Shown one piece after another: positions 1 through 12,855 of a stretch of DNA of 64,000 nt. The notes beneath the pieces were generated by a model. It did no database searches. It was not told the origin of the DNA and worked only from the letters and a program-made list of their open reading frames with translations. How positions within the stretch are numbered: position 1 is the first letter of the stretch; each line of letters starts with the position of its first letter. The stretch comes from Citrus sinensis (Eukaryota; Streptophyta; Magnoliopsida; Sapindales; Rutaceae). Position numbers and translations under genes: made by a program. The stretch spans positions 5,314,001 through 5,378,000 of the forward strand of contig NC_068562.1 of assembly GCF_022201045.2 (NCBI RefSeq). The letters run 5' to 3'.

Positions 1-1886
1 TCTACCCACAGCTACCCTGGATGGTCCTGCAACTCCGGTTGGAGCCCTCAGCAGCGCTTTAAGCAAGCTCCAAGCGAGCGCTAACTTCCGCAAACTTCGT
101 GAAGCCGCAAAAGTAAGCCTTTTAGATCCGGATTGCTGTCTTCACGATAATTTCCTTCATGTTTTTTGGGAGTGATTCAAGAGTTATTGACCTGGATTTC
201 TTTTCTGTTGCAGAGCATCACTAAGCAAATTGGTGGGCAAACACATGAAGTTGCTGCAAAGGTCGATGAGTACGCCAGAGGACTGATTAGTGCTTCTGGT
301 TCAACTTTCTTTGAGGAGCTAGGTCTGTACTACATTGGTCCAGTGGATGGACACAATGTCGAAGATTTAGTTACTATCTTTCAGAGAGTGAAAGAAATGC
401 CTGCGCCAGGGCCAGTTCTGATCCATGTTGTAACAGAGAAGGGAAAGGGCTATCCCCCAGCGGAGGCAGCAGCTGATAGAATGCATGGTGAGAGACGCTG
501 ACCTTTTCTATAATCTGTGCTTGTTTTATGAATTGTTCGCATGATCCTTACTCTCTTGTGCTCTCAGGAGTTGTCAAGTTCGATCCAAAAACTGGCAAGC
601 AATTTAAGACCAAATCCCCTACGCTCTCGTATACACAGTACTTTGCTGAATCTTTGATAACGGAAGCTGAGACAGACGATAAGATTGTGGCCATCCACGC
701 TGCAATGGGTGGTGGTACTGGCCTCAATTATTTCCAGAAAAGGTTTCCAGATCGCTGCTTCGATGTGGGGATTGCTGAGCAACATGCTGTTACTTTTGCA
801 GCTGGTTTAGCCTCAGAGGGAGTCAAGCCATTTTGTGCCATCTACTCATCATTTCTGCAAAGAGGATATGATCAGGTGAGTCAACAAAATTAGAAGAACT
901 AGTTGACTAGTAGGCTAATTTTATTTTGTAATTTTATTGAAAAAATTCACACTAATACTTTACAATGGTTATGAAGGTTGTGCATGATGTAGACCTTCAA
1001 AAATTACCAGTCCGCTTTGCAATGGATCGGGCTGGTTTGGTTGGTGCGGATGGACCTACTCATTGTGGAGCATTTGACATCACATTCATGTCTTGCTTGC
1101 CCAACATGGTGGTCATGGCTCCATCTGATGAAGCTGAGCTAATGCACATGGTCGCTACAGCAGCAGTTATAGATGACAGGCCCAGCTGTTTCAGATTTCC
1201 AAGGGGCAACGGAATTGGAGCAGTTCTCCCACCTAATAACAAAGGAACTCCACTTGAGGTTAGCATAAGTAACCCTCTTTTTAACATGTGCAGAAAAAAT
1301 ATAGACCAAATTAAACTAAAAAGAATAATTTCATGTTTCATGATCAATAGATTGGGAAGGGAAGAATCCTAATGGAAGGCGATAGAGTGGCAATTTTGGG
1401 CTATGGTTCTGTAGTCCAACAATGTGTGCTAGCTGCGAACATGCTTAAGAGCCAAGACATTTCCGTGACAGTGGCTGATGCAAGATTTTGCAAACCTTTG
1501 GATACAGACCTCATTAGACAGTTGGCCAATGAGCATGAAATCCTAATTACTGTGGAAGAGGGTTCTGTGGGAGGCTTTGGCTCTCATGTATGTCACTTTC
1601 TAACCTTAAGTGGCATTCTGGATGGACCTCTCAAGGTATTTATTTTCTCTTTGATTCAGAAACTTGAAACAGACTGCAGACTTCTTTCTTTTCCTTCTCC
1701 TTTTATTTATTCAATTCTAATTCTCTAGACATGCTTCTGCAGTTGAGATCAATGGTGCTTCCTGATAGATACATTGACCATGGATCACCAGCCGATCAGC
1801 TTGAAGAATCAGGGCTCTCCTCAAGGCATATCTCTGCAACAGTCTTATCTCTCTTAGGGAGGCCAAAAGAAGCCCTTCTGATTTAA
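1..1886 (+). CDS. DXS2: 1-deoxy-D-xylulose-5-phosphate synthase, clade 2 (3' part)
   Basis: DXS joins pyruvate and glyceraldehyde 3-phosphate, using thiamine diphosphate, in the first step of the plastid MEP pathway to isoprenoids. Six exons are visible: 1-112, 214-487, 568-875, 977-1258, 1351-1635 and 1743-1886. All introns are GT-AG and the frame runs to a TAA stop. The 467 residues seen compare with about 710-720 for the family, so the transit peptide and most of the ThDP-binding domain lie left of the window. Family stretches include [77 protein letters not shown] and [20 protein letters not shown] with [10 protein letters not shown], and an end in GRPKEALLI, match what I recall of clade-2 DXS rather than housekeeping DXS1. 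Clade-2 enzymes are usually induced for specialised isoprenoids such as apocarotenoids. The family call is very sure and the clade call is strong. Confidence 0.96.
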
Positions 1887-2084
1887 GTAATCATACAAAA
1901 TCAAACAACATCTTGCCCTTCGGATCCAACTTACAATTCCAAGTTGGGGGTGTTATACACTATAAGGTCCAACTCTTAGAATCTTTACCTTCATATCCCC
2001 TGTAACCATGAAGCATTACCGTGGGATTATAAATGTAATGGTCAAGCCTTTTGTTGTTTCTGTACATTCACAATTTTTTCTTGT

Positions 2085-2090
2085 AATAAA
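2085..2090 (+). promoter_or_regulatory. Putative polyadenylation signal of DXS2
   Basis: A perfect AATAAA lies 199 nt after the DXS stop, in a T-rich stretch typical of a plant 3' UTR. The position fits but cleavage has not been shown. Confidence 0.5.
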
Positions 2091-2099
2091 GATACAAGG

Positions 2100-3519
2100 C
2101 ATTGATCTTCACTGTAGATTAACTCCCCTGTCTTCCACCTGTTTGTTCCAGTTAAGTTAAATTTCTTTCTTACACCAAATACCACTTTCATTGCTCTTTC
2201 TTCCTACCAAGTAATTCGAGTCGTTAAGTTTTATGGTATTAGATTATTTGATTGCTTTAACAACTTTATTTGATAGTTGAGGAGTCATCTTTCTTTTGAT
2301 AAAGCTCAGCCGCCAGGGAGGAACAAAAGAAATAGCCCTGTAAATCTGTTCATGACTTGAAAAGGTAGTTTCAGTTTTCAAGCCAGTGAAAGTGCAAGAA
2401 TCTACTCAAAGTAACAACTGAAATTTGAAAAAAAAAAAACAAGATCCGAAACTCGTTAAAAACCTAAAGACCAATGCTATATTTCAAGTGGGAAAAATAA
2501 TTGAATCAAGCATCAACTGCCTTGAGAGAATAATCCTCAGTCCTCACTGCGGTAGACGTGTCAATAAACAACTGGGCAGCCGCTTGCGTCTTGCAGTGCA
2601 TATATTCGTGTTGTTTAGGTCCCATCCTATACATATTTAAGTGTTAAAAACCACTTTGGGAGTTTGGGCAAACATATATATCAAGTGATTCGTAGTATAG
2701 ATTTCACATACACTTCAGTTAAATCGTCAAAACCACACCTTGCCATTCATGTACATCGTAAAAATAAACTCCCTCCAAAATCATCATTTCATATGACTAA
2801 ACTGATTCCTTTTATGGCTAAATACAGGTCCCCATTCTAGAATTACAAGCAACACTATGTCGTTTAGGCATTTCATCGAACAATGACCAAGCATAAACGT
2901 ATAATGCCCCGCAGCGACATCCACATCTGTGAGCTAGTTGCCTAAACTTGACGAATGAATAAACTCCCATCAAAACTTTTATAAATCATTCGCCTCTGAA
3001 AGACAGCGATTTCGAGTTAAAAGCTAAAATTATTGACATGTCTAAAACGGTGTTATAGACTTAAAGATTTCAACTTTCGAAGATCTATTTATCAACTTCT
3101 CATAATCAGCTGAATCACCTAATTGAGGCCTAGTTCAGAAGAAAGCCATCAGAAAAACGACCGTGTTATTATATATACACATTATATTTATATATATAAG
3201 TTGATCATGTCCATTATCCGGTTAATACAATGTATTAGGCTGCTGTAGAGCAGTGTCATTCTACATACTCCCCTTTTCGACTCGTAAGAGTAGCAACGGA
3301 TAGGAGATTTACTTTTGTATCATAAATTGACCTCATTGAGGACCCTCTCGACCTAACAAAATTACTAGGCGGTTATCGCTATTAGGGGCATTTTAAGTAT
3401 CACAAAAAGACGATTCTATAACTATCACAAAATGCCGATATTCACTAATTCCCACTTAAGGACTAATGACAAAAGTAACTATCTTCCAAGCAGTTGATTT
3501 AGTCACCACCAGTCAGTGG
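2100..3519. other. Intergenic region between two converging genes
   Basis: This is AT-rich DNA between the 3' ends of DXS2 (+) and the KH-domain gene (-). No open frame resembles a known protein. Part of the right side should be the 3' UTR of the KH gene. Apart from a short TA-rich run near 3173-3200, nothing else is recognisable. Confidence 0.6.
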
Positions 3520-6500
3520 TCAGCTTCCATGGAAGCTTGAGGCAAGTGCTGTGCAGCTCATGTTTTGATCAGGCTTTCCAGATATTACAACCATCCCTTC
3601 ATTTTTGCCAAGACAAGGTTTCAACTCATCGTGCTTCTGCACCTGCAATCTGATTCCGGGGTACAAGTTGTTAAAATGTTCACACTACCTCCAAGACCAA
3701 TTCAGAAGAAACAACCATCTTAAAGAGAAACAAACTGTGCAGTGTTCTCTGTGTGTAGCACACATTAACGTCCACGCATCATGCATTATGCATAATCAGT
3801 AATGAATTTCCAGATGCATACATCTATGATGAATTAGTCATTGATATGTTTCCACTGCATGAACAAATGAGAGATTGAAAATCACAAAAAAAGTGGGTAA
3901 TTGAACTTCCAGGGAATTTATTTTTGACTAATTCAATGAAAAGTAGCTGATCATAATGACAGCTGAATAGAGTAACTGTTAATTTGATCTCATAACAGGG
4001 CATCATTGAAGCTCTAGGAGGGGTCTAGCATGCTATGGAATTAGGATTACTTTGTCAGATTCTACATAGGATCTGGAAAGAAGTTGGTGGATACTGCATC
4101 ATAATCAACAAAACTAGCAGAACTGAACCCAGTTAGTTTAATATTAACATTCCCTTATATTCAATAAGCATTAACAAAGAAAATCAAATCATTTCATCAG
4201 AATTAGTTTCATAAAATCAGATAGAAACACTGTATCAGATTGCAGTTATCTTAATCAGTTCTTTAAGCTGCACGCTATGCATGGACTAATGCTAGACTCT
4301 GTCACAAGAACCAGTTATAATTGTGCCCATATAGCTGTATCTTCTGTTATTTAAAAGAAAAACCAAAACCACCTCGGGACTAAATAAAATAACCCACACA
4401 AATACACAACCAAACAAAAAGGAAAACAGTGGGGGAACAGACCTTTCAATTTCTACATTATCAGCAAATGTGGTTGAGCTTTTTTCACCTTCTGTATTAG
4501 GTATTCTATATCCTCTTCCCCAGTCTGCATTACCATTTACCCCTAAACATGATGTCCCCGTACTGAACTGCATGTCACTTTGTAAAAGAAAAGAAAAGAA
4601 ATGAAAACCAGATAATGAAGGTAAAAGTAACCTTCTACCTTTGGTAACTGCAATGTAGAAGGACCAATAATATTGTCAGAGAGTCCAAGCTGAGACACGC
4701 CTTCCGTCAACATATTATCTTCACCAGAAGCAGTAGTCATGCCATCGGAACAGCTCCTTGGTCCCACCTCATCAACCATATCAGTAGGCAGAAGATGAAC
4801 TAGTGACTTCTCCAGTTCCAAACTCCCTTCAAACATTCTTGAGCCTGGTTTACCATCTGTGGTGGGTGTTGCATGTCTTCTTCCTTCAGTCTGCAATGGC
4901 ACCACTGCCTCAACACTGTTTCCTCATTTTGGAAAACATTCCCTTGAAGAAGAAAGAGTGCAATAAATAAACAGAAAAAATGCACAAGAGGCACAAACTT
5001 TCACCTGCAGTGTCTGTGATCTATTTAAGGGAAGAACAAATTGATCTACTCCTTGTACTGCAATGGTTTCTTGTTCAAACTCAGGAGATAGAGCCACTGA
5101 TTGGTGCAATTTATGCAGTGCAGGTCCCCCCACCCTTCCACTAGGGCTCCTTGGTCTTGCTTCATTGAGTATTTCACCCGACTTAAGATTATGTCTGAGT
5201 CTTCCAACAACTTCAGATAGAGCATTTTGCACATTTTTATACTCACCACTAATCTGCCAAAAGTTAAACGTTTCAATAAAAAAGTGAGTATCAAGTTGCA
5301 CTCAAAAGTTTGTTAACGGTTGCGGATTACGGAGTTACTGCATGACCCCAATACTTAAGCTTAGGTAAGAACTGAACAATAGCGTTTGAGCTCTAAAATA
5401 CTACTTCACATGCAATTCATGTGCATCAAGCACAACCACAGCCACTTTCATAACAATAAAGAAGAACAGAATATTTTGAAACTGAATTAACATGGTTGGG
5501 TGATCAGAACACAAACTTGGTGAAACTTCCTCTGCTCTGATAGTAAGCCAAGTTATTGCCAAACCCAAAACTTTACCAGTGAGTTGACCACCATTTGAAG
5601 GATAATATTTCATTATCGATATTAAAATTTGGTCGTAGAAAAGTCATATAACTACCAGATGCATAATCAAATATTAAAAATTCCAACTGGAAGTGAATAC
5701 TTAGAAATTTAAAATGTTGAAATGTCAAATATTGCCAAAAAGGACGAGAACCTCAACCTTCCTCAACTTTAATTGGTAAATGAGAAGTTCCTACACCAAT
5801 CACTAGCTGCTACCAAGAAATGGGATTCTGCATCCTAAGCATACAGTATGGATGCACAGAGGCATGGAAGAGTCTCCCTATGAAATGTGAAATATGTGTA
5901 AAGGATTAAGCTAGACAATATTTAACTTAACATATTGGTTATCTTAGAAAAATATACTCCTACACATGAAAATCCCGAAAAGTTTATTGATGGAAACTTA
6001 AAATGTACTATAGAAAAACATTTACAAATTGTGGACAGGAAAACTACTAATGTAACAATAAAACTACCTCATCTATGTAGGATGGTGAGCATATATGACT
6101 AAATACAGAAATCAAGAAAAGCTTGAAAAAAACAGCTCCATTGAGAAGCAAAACTGCCTTCAAAACTTAATGTCCCCAAAATAACCTAATATAAAACAAA
6201 ATCAAGTAATAGTTGCTGCACAATTTTGAAGCATGTAAACAGACATATCTCTAAATTCCATGCTCAAGCCCACAAAGAAGCCCAAGACTTCAGTTTGTGC
6301 CATAAGGGAGATTCAGACCACATAATAATAATAATAATAATAATCTTTTGTTTCCCTTATTTCAAATCAACTTTGAGATGGTCATCACTATACTTCCAAA
6401 GATCCCCAGCATTTTTTCTTCCACAGATTGAGGGTCCATCAAAGTAAGCTGAATAAACAGAGGAAAGAAAAGCCCAGCTAATCTGAGACTGTTAAAAGTT

Positions 6501-8549
6501 TAGGATGCAACAATACAAAGAAATAGGTGCACTTGCCCCCTAATTCTATAGAAAAATGAAAATTAACAATTAATATCTAGATAAGGTAATAATCACACCT
6601 GTATCACAACATCATTCTGTGCTGCACAACCCAGGACCTGCTCCCCTCCCACTAACTTTATATCTGTGCCAGTTACATCCTCCATTTCTGAGACTGCACT
6701 GCTTCCGCTTCCAGTCAAGCAGCCAACAAAGTCTGCACCAACTAGAATGCTTACAGCTACAGCATCACCCTTGTTCTCTCCCGATGAGAATCCTTGTTGA
6801 CCTTCAACTTCAACAGATCTAGCAAAGACAAGTACAGCAGCATTTTGCACAGGAGAGTGTCTAGTATCAAGGTACTACAATAGATAAATTCAACCCCAGA
6901 TCAGTCACAAAGATTATGTTGACACTCTTGAGAATAAGTGCATGTTTTTGTGGCCATACAGGCATGTAAGTGTGAGAAAGAGAAAATAATTCTAGCACAA
7001 GAATATATAATTAAGCTTCCAGAATTTTAGGTAGAATCACTAACCTCCAATGCAGAAATAGTGACAACACGTTCCCCAGACTTGGTCAATGGAGCTGCAA
7101 AGCTTATCAGAGCACCAGATGCATTCTGTAGAGATCTGACAATGGCCCCTCTCTTGCCAATAATGCCTGAAGCTGTCCAACCAGAAAAGAGCATTCTCAA
7201 TGCAACTTCTTGTTTTCTACCTTTCTTGTCCAGGCCAGGGTGATCTCTATCTGCATCTGCTGATGATGAATGAAATTCTGAAGCATTGTCTGAAGGATTT
7301 CCAGTCAAAGGTGGCACCAAGGAAAGGTGAGGGAAAAATTCTCTGTGTGGGTCCGAGGAATTACTATAGAATACTTTCTCAATTGGTCTGTTAAAACATA
7401 TCGGACTTTTTTCCATTGTTGATAAATGCTGGAGACAGGTAGTTACAGCAACTAGTGCTTTCTTTACGGCTAAAGTAGCCCCTGTGATCTGCCACAGTAA
7501 CAATAAATTCTCAATTTGGATCGTCAAGAATCAAGTTATAGCCATTCTCTGACATAAATACATCTGGCTAAGTATACACTTATGCATTTCACCCAAATCA
7601 AATCATTACAATGCATTAAACTGTGAAACTTTTGTAGGCAAGGTAATCACATTATCTGATAATGTAGTGGTTATTGCTAAGTTTAAAACAAGAGGCTTGT
7701 TTTATTAACTCAGGTCCTCACAACAGAGTCATGAGTGCTTTCCGTAAAATCATCTAATATGTGAGTTCTCGAAAGCTATATTTGGGAACGAACATTCCTT
7801 ACGAAAGCACTTGATAAAATCACCTAATGGAGTAGGAAGTAATACTATTTTTGTATCTATATTTATATATTTGAAAAAATAAAAAAAAGTGGGAAAGACA
7901 GAGATGTAGGAGAGAAAAACGCTTAAAATAATTTTCCTTAATAATTTAATTTTCATTTTTTTTTTCCTGAGAAGTGAGAAGCAAACAGAAAAAGAGTAGG
8001 AAAAGACGATACCTGAATCAACTGATCGTCGATAGCCGCACAAGCAGGAGGAGGCAGCATAACGATTTTAGCGCCACTCTCTATTCTCATCCTCGTTACA
8101 TTTCTCCCTCCTTTCCCTACGACGACACCAATCTTCGTCGTATTAGCCAACAAACCACAATATGCCACGTCGTCGCCGTCGCCATCGCCTTCAACCTCTG
8201 CCTCCACCTCCCACATACGTTCAAACACCCTAATAACGGCCTCCTGAGTGCTCGACACTTCACCGCCCTCCACTACAACATCATTCTCACAAAACATGAT
8301 TCTCCTGTCGATGGAACCGGATCCGACTACGAATATGACCCGGTGGTCCGACCCGGGAAACCCGCCCTCGCAGTGGATTCTACACTTGGTGTCTCGGCGG
8401 ATGCTAGAGATTATGGAACCGGACCTCCCGATAAGGCCTCCGACGACGGGCGTGGGGCAGACGAGGCGGAATGAGACGACGTCGTCGGGGAGGTTGAGTG
8501 GTCCGCGGCGCTTGCTGCTGTAGCCGTAAGGGTTACTATGATGCATCAT
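3520..8549 (-). CDS. Multi-KH-domain RNA-binding protein (HEN4/PCBP-like)
   Basis: Poly(C)-binding/HEN4-type proteins bind single-stranded RNA in the nucleus and act in splicing, poly(A) choice or stress and flowering regulation. Seven exons are inferred on the minus strand: 8549-8013, 7488-7045, 6874-6599, 5253-5005, 4890-4639, 4567-4443 and 3649-3520. They give about 670 residues. KH1 has loop GLIGRSGS, KH2 has VVGKGGRN and KH3 has GIIGKRGA. A fourth, weaker KH region has GCLTGSGS. The end contains EGMVVISGKPDQN, the C-terminal strand of a last KH domain whose core is missing. The start chosen is the first of two adjacent ATGs (8549, 8546), just before the KH1 frame. Exon 1 is much richer in GC than the rest. 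The last exon, after a 793-nt intron, is the least certain part. The exact orthologue is not identified. Confidence 0.88.
6322..6345. repeat. (AAT)n microsatellite
   Basis: About eight ATA/AAT trinucleotide units lie inside the third intron of the KH-domain gene. Such a run is likely length-variable between individuals. Confidence 0.9.
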
Positions 8550-8678
8550 CGCCGCACAAAGGAGGAGCTAAGCGGCGTCGTTGTCTTGTCTGGTGTCAGT
8601 GGGATTAAGGGTTTGTGTGTCTTATTCTATTTGTAGTTTGTGTTTTAAATGAGAAGGAATGCTGTTATTGGAAGGAGG

Positions 8679-8694
8679 GAGAGAGAGAGAGAGA
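8679..8694. repeat. (GA)n tract upstream of the KH gene
   Basis: About eight GA units (CT on the gene strand) lie 130 nt upstream of the start codon of the KH gene, followed at 8753-8763 by a GC-alternating run. A CT-rich leader or core-promoter position is usual in plants, but any function is inferred. Confidence 0.6.
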
Positions 8695-9383
8695 CTGACA
8701 CTGTGCCTGACTTGCAGAGGAAGGCAGTTGGTTACATGCGAGACAAATAAAGCGCGCGCGCGAGTTGCGTTGATTCTTGAATTGTCGATTGTTTCTGTGT
8801 GGACTGTTTGGTTACGGGATACACCAAACCATTGTTTGGTTTAATGAGTTGAAAGGCCGTTCTCCGATTCTTAAATTCCATTTTATCAACAATGTAGTAT
8901 TTTTATCATTTTTATTTTTTATTTATTATATTAGAAATGACCCCAATTCATTAATCAAGTATTTTATCAAATTATTTCGTCTTCATTCTTTTTTTTTAAA
9001 AAATCTTGAAAAAGTGAAACTTTCTCTTAAATGGACGGAGATGATAAAGACACCAAAATATATGGGTGCACGGAAATTGGAACGAAGGGGGAGTATGAAT
9101 GAGGGAGATGCGACACTTGCTTTTAGTCGCACTCTTTTGTCTTCAATTTTTTCATTTTTCTATAAGCAAACTCCTAAATTATATGTAATATAATTTATAC
9201 CCGTTCACATAAATAAGAAATAATATGAGACTCTTTTACTGTTCATATAAGTAATATAAGTTAGAACACATATAATTTAACACTACTTATGCCTTGTATT
9301 GAAACGTAGCTTTATGCATGCATTGAAACTATGAAAGCGGAAAGAGACTCGCAGAGAACGGAGGAATCACAATCTTAATGGTC

Positions 9384-9684
9384 AAGGACTCAAGGGTGTG
9401 CACTTAGAATAATGAGTGCAAGGGTTTGAGCCTCTATAAAAGTATTTATGGGATTTATTTATAATCCTTCCTCAATTATCACATAATTGAGTGGAGTCAG
9501 TCTATTCCTCACGAAATGTGAGTAGAGTGGACAGCCCTCGAATATTTGAGAGGGTTTAAAAAATTTGGGCAGTGCTTCAGAGGAGTACATACCACGACGA
9601 AGGTCCCAATTATAGAATTTATGTGTAAATATTAATTGTAATATCCTATATAAATAGTATTAAAAAAAAAAGGACTCAAGGGTG
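9384..9684 (+). mobile_element. SINE-like retroposon with 15-bp target-site duplication
   Basis: The sequence AAGGACTCAAGGGTG occurs at 9384-9398 and again at 9670-9684. Between the copies are about 271 bp ending in an A-run directly before the second copy. A perfect, fairly long duplication plus a 3' A-tail is the signature of target-primed reverse transcription. Near the 5' end, GGTTTGAGCCTC resembles a Pol III B box, as expected for a tRNA-derived SINE that has lost its A box. There is no open frame. The insertion call is strong; the SINE family is not identified. Confidence 0.75.
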
Positions 9685-12424
9685 GTGTTGTCAAATCACA
9701 CGCGCTTTATGTTAATTAATAATGTGTACTTTCCAAGTTTTTATTTTCCCATTAATACGCATTTCGTTCTTAATTCTTGAAAAGCAAATTCTTTACCCAC
9801 CTTCTTCTCTTAAAAGTAATTTTAAAGAAATGGTGTAATTGAATTTGTCAGGTTTAAGTGCTAAAAAACTTCTGTACTCAGTCAGAATTGACAATTGAAG
9901 GGTCCAGCGATGTTACCAAGCGGAGAATACCCCTTAATTTTGCTTTTTTTAAATAATAAATCAACCCTTTAAACGACAGTGAGCAAATCTAAGTCATCAT
10001 CTTGACGTTCAGGTTTTAATCCTTTCTCCTTTCCCTTTTTATTGGCTTTTGAACCTTTTGATCAACAGATTTGCTCAAGATTTTAGTCACGTGTTGAAAC
10101 ATATCTTTTTTCTCATGTGTTGTAACAAATCTATGTGACTAAATTCAATTTGAGCAATAATCCTTAGCGATTAGGAGAATTAGTCAGAAATTCAAATTTT
10201 AAGGATTTTGCATTTGCCTATAAGACTATTGTTTTCTACGGAGATTTTTGCCAAATGGCTCTAGATTCTGGGTTAACACCTCTCATTGGTTTTTTATTTA
10301 TTTATATATATAATAATATATTATAATCAGTCTTCTATTAATATTTATAATTAAAAATCGATTAACACTCTTCTTAATAATTTTATTACGGCACAACTTG
10401 AAGTTCGATCCTCACTTAATATTTAATAGATATTTAATTTACGATCAAAACTTTCCTTAATAATTTTATTATGACACATCTTAAAATTCAACTTTCATTA
10501 ATACTTGAGGGAAATCTTGAGCAATTTATCCTAAACGGCGGAAGACAAGTAGACTCCTACCCAATTTTATTAAAAGGGAAATCAAATTCTAACCATTTGT
10601 GAAACTCTAACCCACCTTAAATGCATAGGTTGCCAATGGGCTACAAGCCCAATGGCCAACACCTCTTATTTATATATATATATAATCAACACATTATTAT
10701 TGCAAATGTCCATCATATGTCTGAAAAATGTGACATAGCAGCTCATAAGCTAGGCAATATAAGAAACTTTATCTTTTAAGATGTTTGAATTTGGTTGGTT
10801 GATTTACGTCTAGAAGTATCTTATATTCTTCTTTAGTTTGATAATGCATTTTTAGTTTCAGAGAAAAATATTTTCAGCTTTGGATGATTATTGTTCACAA
10901 ATTTCAAAATTGTTTATTGCATTATTTGACAATTCATTTAATAATTTTACTTTGAAACAAAGTTTTGAATATCTTTTGGTGTATCTAATACTAGATTATT
11001 AATTAATTACAAAACATGTCAGATTCACGCATTCTTTTGCCATGGGCAAGAGAAGAGTTATATTTAGGGACCAATTTAGTAGAATATGAACATCTATGTA
11101 TTTATTTATTAAAATATAAAATACGAAAAAAAATTAATTGATTTTTCAATAAAATTTCTGTAATTAGTAAAATTTTAGACATCAAATGTTGGACAAATAA
11201 GTCCAAAACTGCCTTCCTTAAGAATATGCTACGACTGTGTACCATGTCAGTGACGTGGCAATTGTGTATTTGTCTAATAATGTGTTGCCACTTGCGCATT
11301 TAATTGAACAATTGATAATCATATTATATGAACTTACGCAGTTGCACTTGTGATATATTATCAATAACTGGTTGAATTGCTCCCAATACCTTAATTAAGT
11401 GGTTTTAAGTAGTTTAGTTTAATTAACCACTCTCCTTTTTTTTTCCCTTTCTGGCGATTAAATAAAACATTTCTCAAAGCCATTTAGGCATCGCAAAATG
11501 CAGTTTGATTTTTCTCTTATCTTTAGAAATTTAAAATAAAATACCTAAGTTGGCGAGGTAATATAACCAAATCACTTGAATCGTCAACTTTTGAAAAATT
11601 GGTGCATTATTTAACCGTTGTCCGCGGAATTTCATGTGAGCAAACTAAATCGTTTTAAAAGAAAAAAAAAATTGGTAATTTATACTTTTTAAAACAAAAA
11701 ATTTGAAAAGCCAGCAAGCTTTAAAAGGTTGATTTGCTTCCATGGCCGATTGCTGAAATTGCTTTGTTGCCTTTAACGAGAGAAAGTAATAAAAGAAAAT
11801 TAGAGAGGCTGAGGAATTAGCAACAGAGAAAAGGTTGAGCAATAATGTGTTTCCGGGTCTAGCAAGAGGTTTTTCTTGTGTAGCTTTACTTGCATTGTTG
11901 AAACGATCTATCTGAAATTATTTTAATTCTTAGTTTTAAGCAAGTAGAGGAGACAATAAAACCCAGCTTAAGCCATATTTGACGAAAATGAATTGATTTT
12001 TATGGTTCCAAAATGATGCGTCATACAGTGACGACTGTGATGCAGATAAAGATAAATTTGGAGTTATATGAGGTATAGTGATAAAAATAAGTGATTTTTA
12101 ATTTTTTTAATAAAATTAATTAAGAAATAGAGTCTACTAAAATAAAACCGAGGAGATCAAATATTACCTTTCTATCAACAAGGCTCATGGCATATACAGC
12201 TCATGGTCGGACTCGGACACAATATTCAATACACCGAAGAGGAACAATAGCAGATCACAAAATTAAGTAGCTGCGGCCATCTCATGTGAAGCTCGTTAGG
12301 AATTAGGATTTGTATCTATTGTTTTTAATCGAACACGTTTCATAATATTAGATTCTAGGTTTTTTTTTTCTTTGAATAAAAATTATGTATGCATATGTTA
12401 CAATATATATTGTCAATTTAATCT

Positions 12425-12655
12425 GAACATTTTAGATTTTAATTGGTCACCAGTGTGACATTAACCTATTAGAGATGATTTGATTTCTTTATATTATGAA
12501 TAATTTTAAAACACATCAGAGATAACATATAATAATGTAATAGATCTTGACATTTTAGGTTTTAACAGGTCACTAGTGCGACATTAACTTATTAGAGATG
12601 ATTTCATTTTTTATATTACGAATAATTTTAAAATATATCAGAGATAATATAACTA
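12425..12655. repeat. Diverged tandem duplication, period about 124 bp
   Basis: Two copies begin near 12425 and 12549. Shared blocks include ACATTTTAG, the pair GTGTGACATTAAC / GTGCGACATTAAC, ATTAGAGATGATTT and GAATAATTTTAAAA. There is no coding potential. It is probably part of an old repeat element. Confidence 0.75.
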
Positions 12656-12855
12656 ATTAATGCATATATAATATGTATAATTAAATTTAATACAATGACC
12701 ACCTGCATATGATTTTCCAAAGTAAATAAAAAAACATCATTGCATCATTTACTTATTAAACGATATAATACCTCTAATGTAGTATAAAATTTCTCCCATC
12801 GAGAAGGAAGCAAACGTGCAACCCAAAATTTTCTTTTAATACAAGGCAAAAACTA

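Larger units (their letters stand above)
8850..12855. other. AT-rich intergenic DNA with repeats
   Basis: Between the KH gene and the UGT pseudogene there is no credible gene. The stretch holds a SINE-like insertion (9384-9684) and a diverged 124-bp tandem duplication (12425-12655). Around 10340-10500 two related AT-rich segments each carry TTAATAATTTTATTA. The remaining short open frames have no recognisable product. Confidence 0.6.

Noticed and set aside
7974-8523. Long plus-strand open frames opposite exon 1 of the KH gene
   Set aside because: They mirror the GC-rich coding exon on the other strand and have no family resemblance.
10248-10690. Possible paired repeat ends (TTAACACCTCT and CCAACACCTCT followed by TTTATATATA)
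   Set aside because: The match is short and next to low-complexity TA sequence; no duplication or internal structure supports an element.
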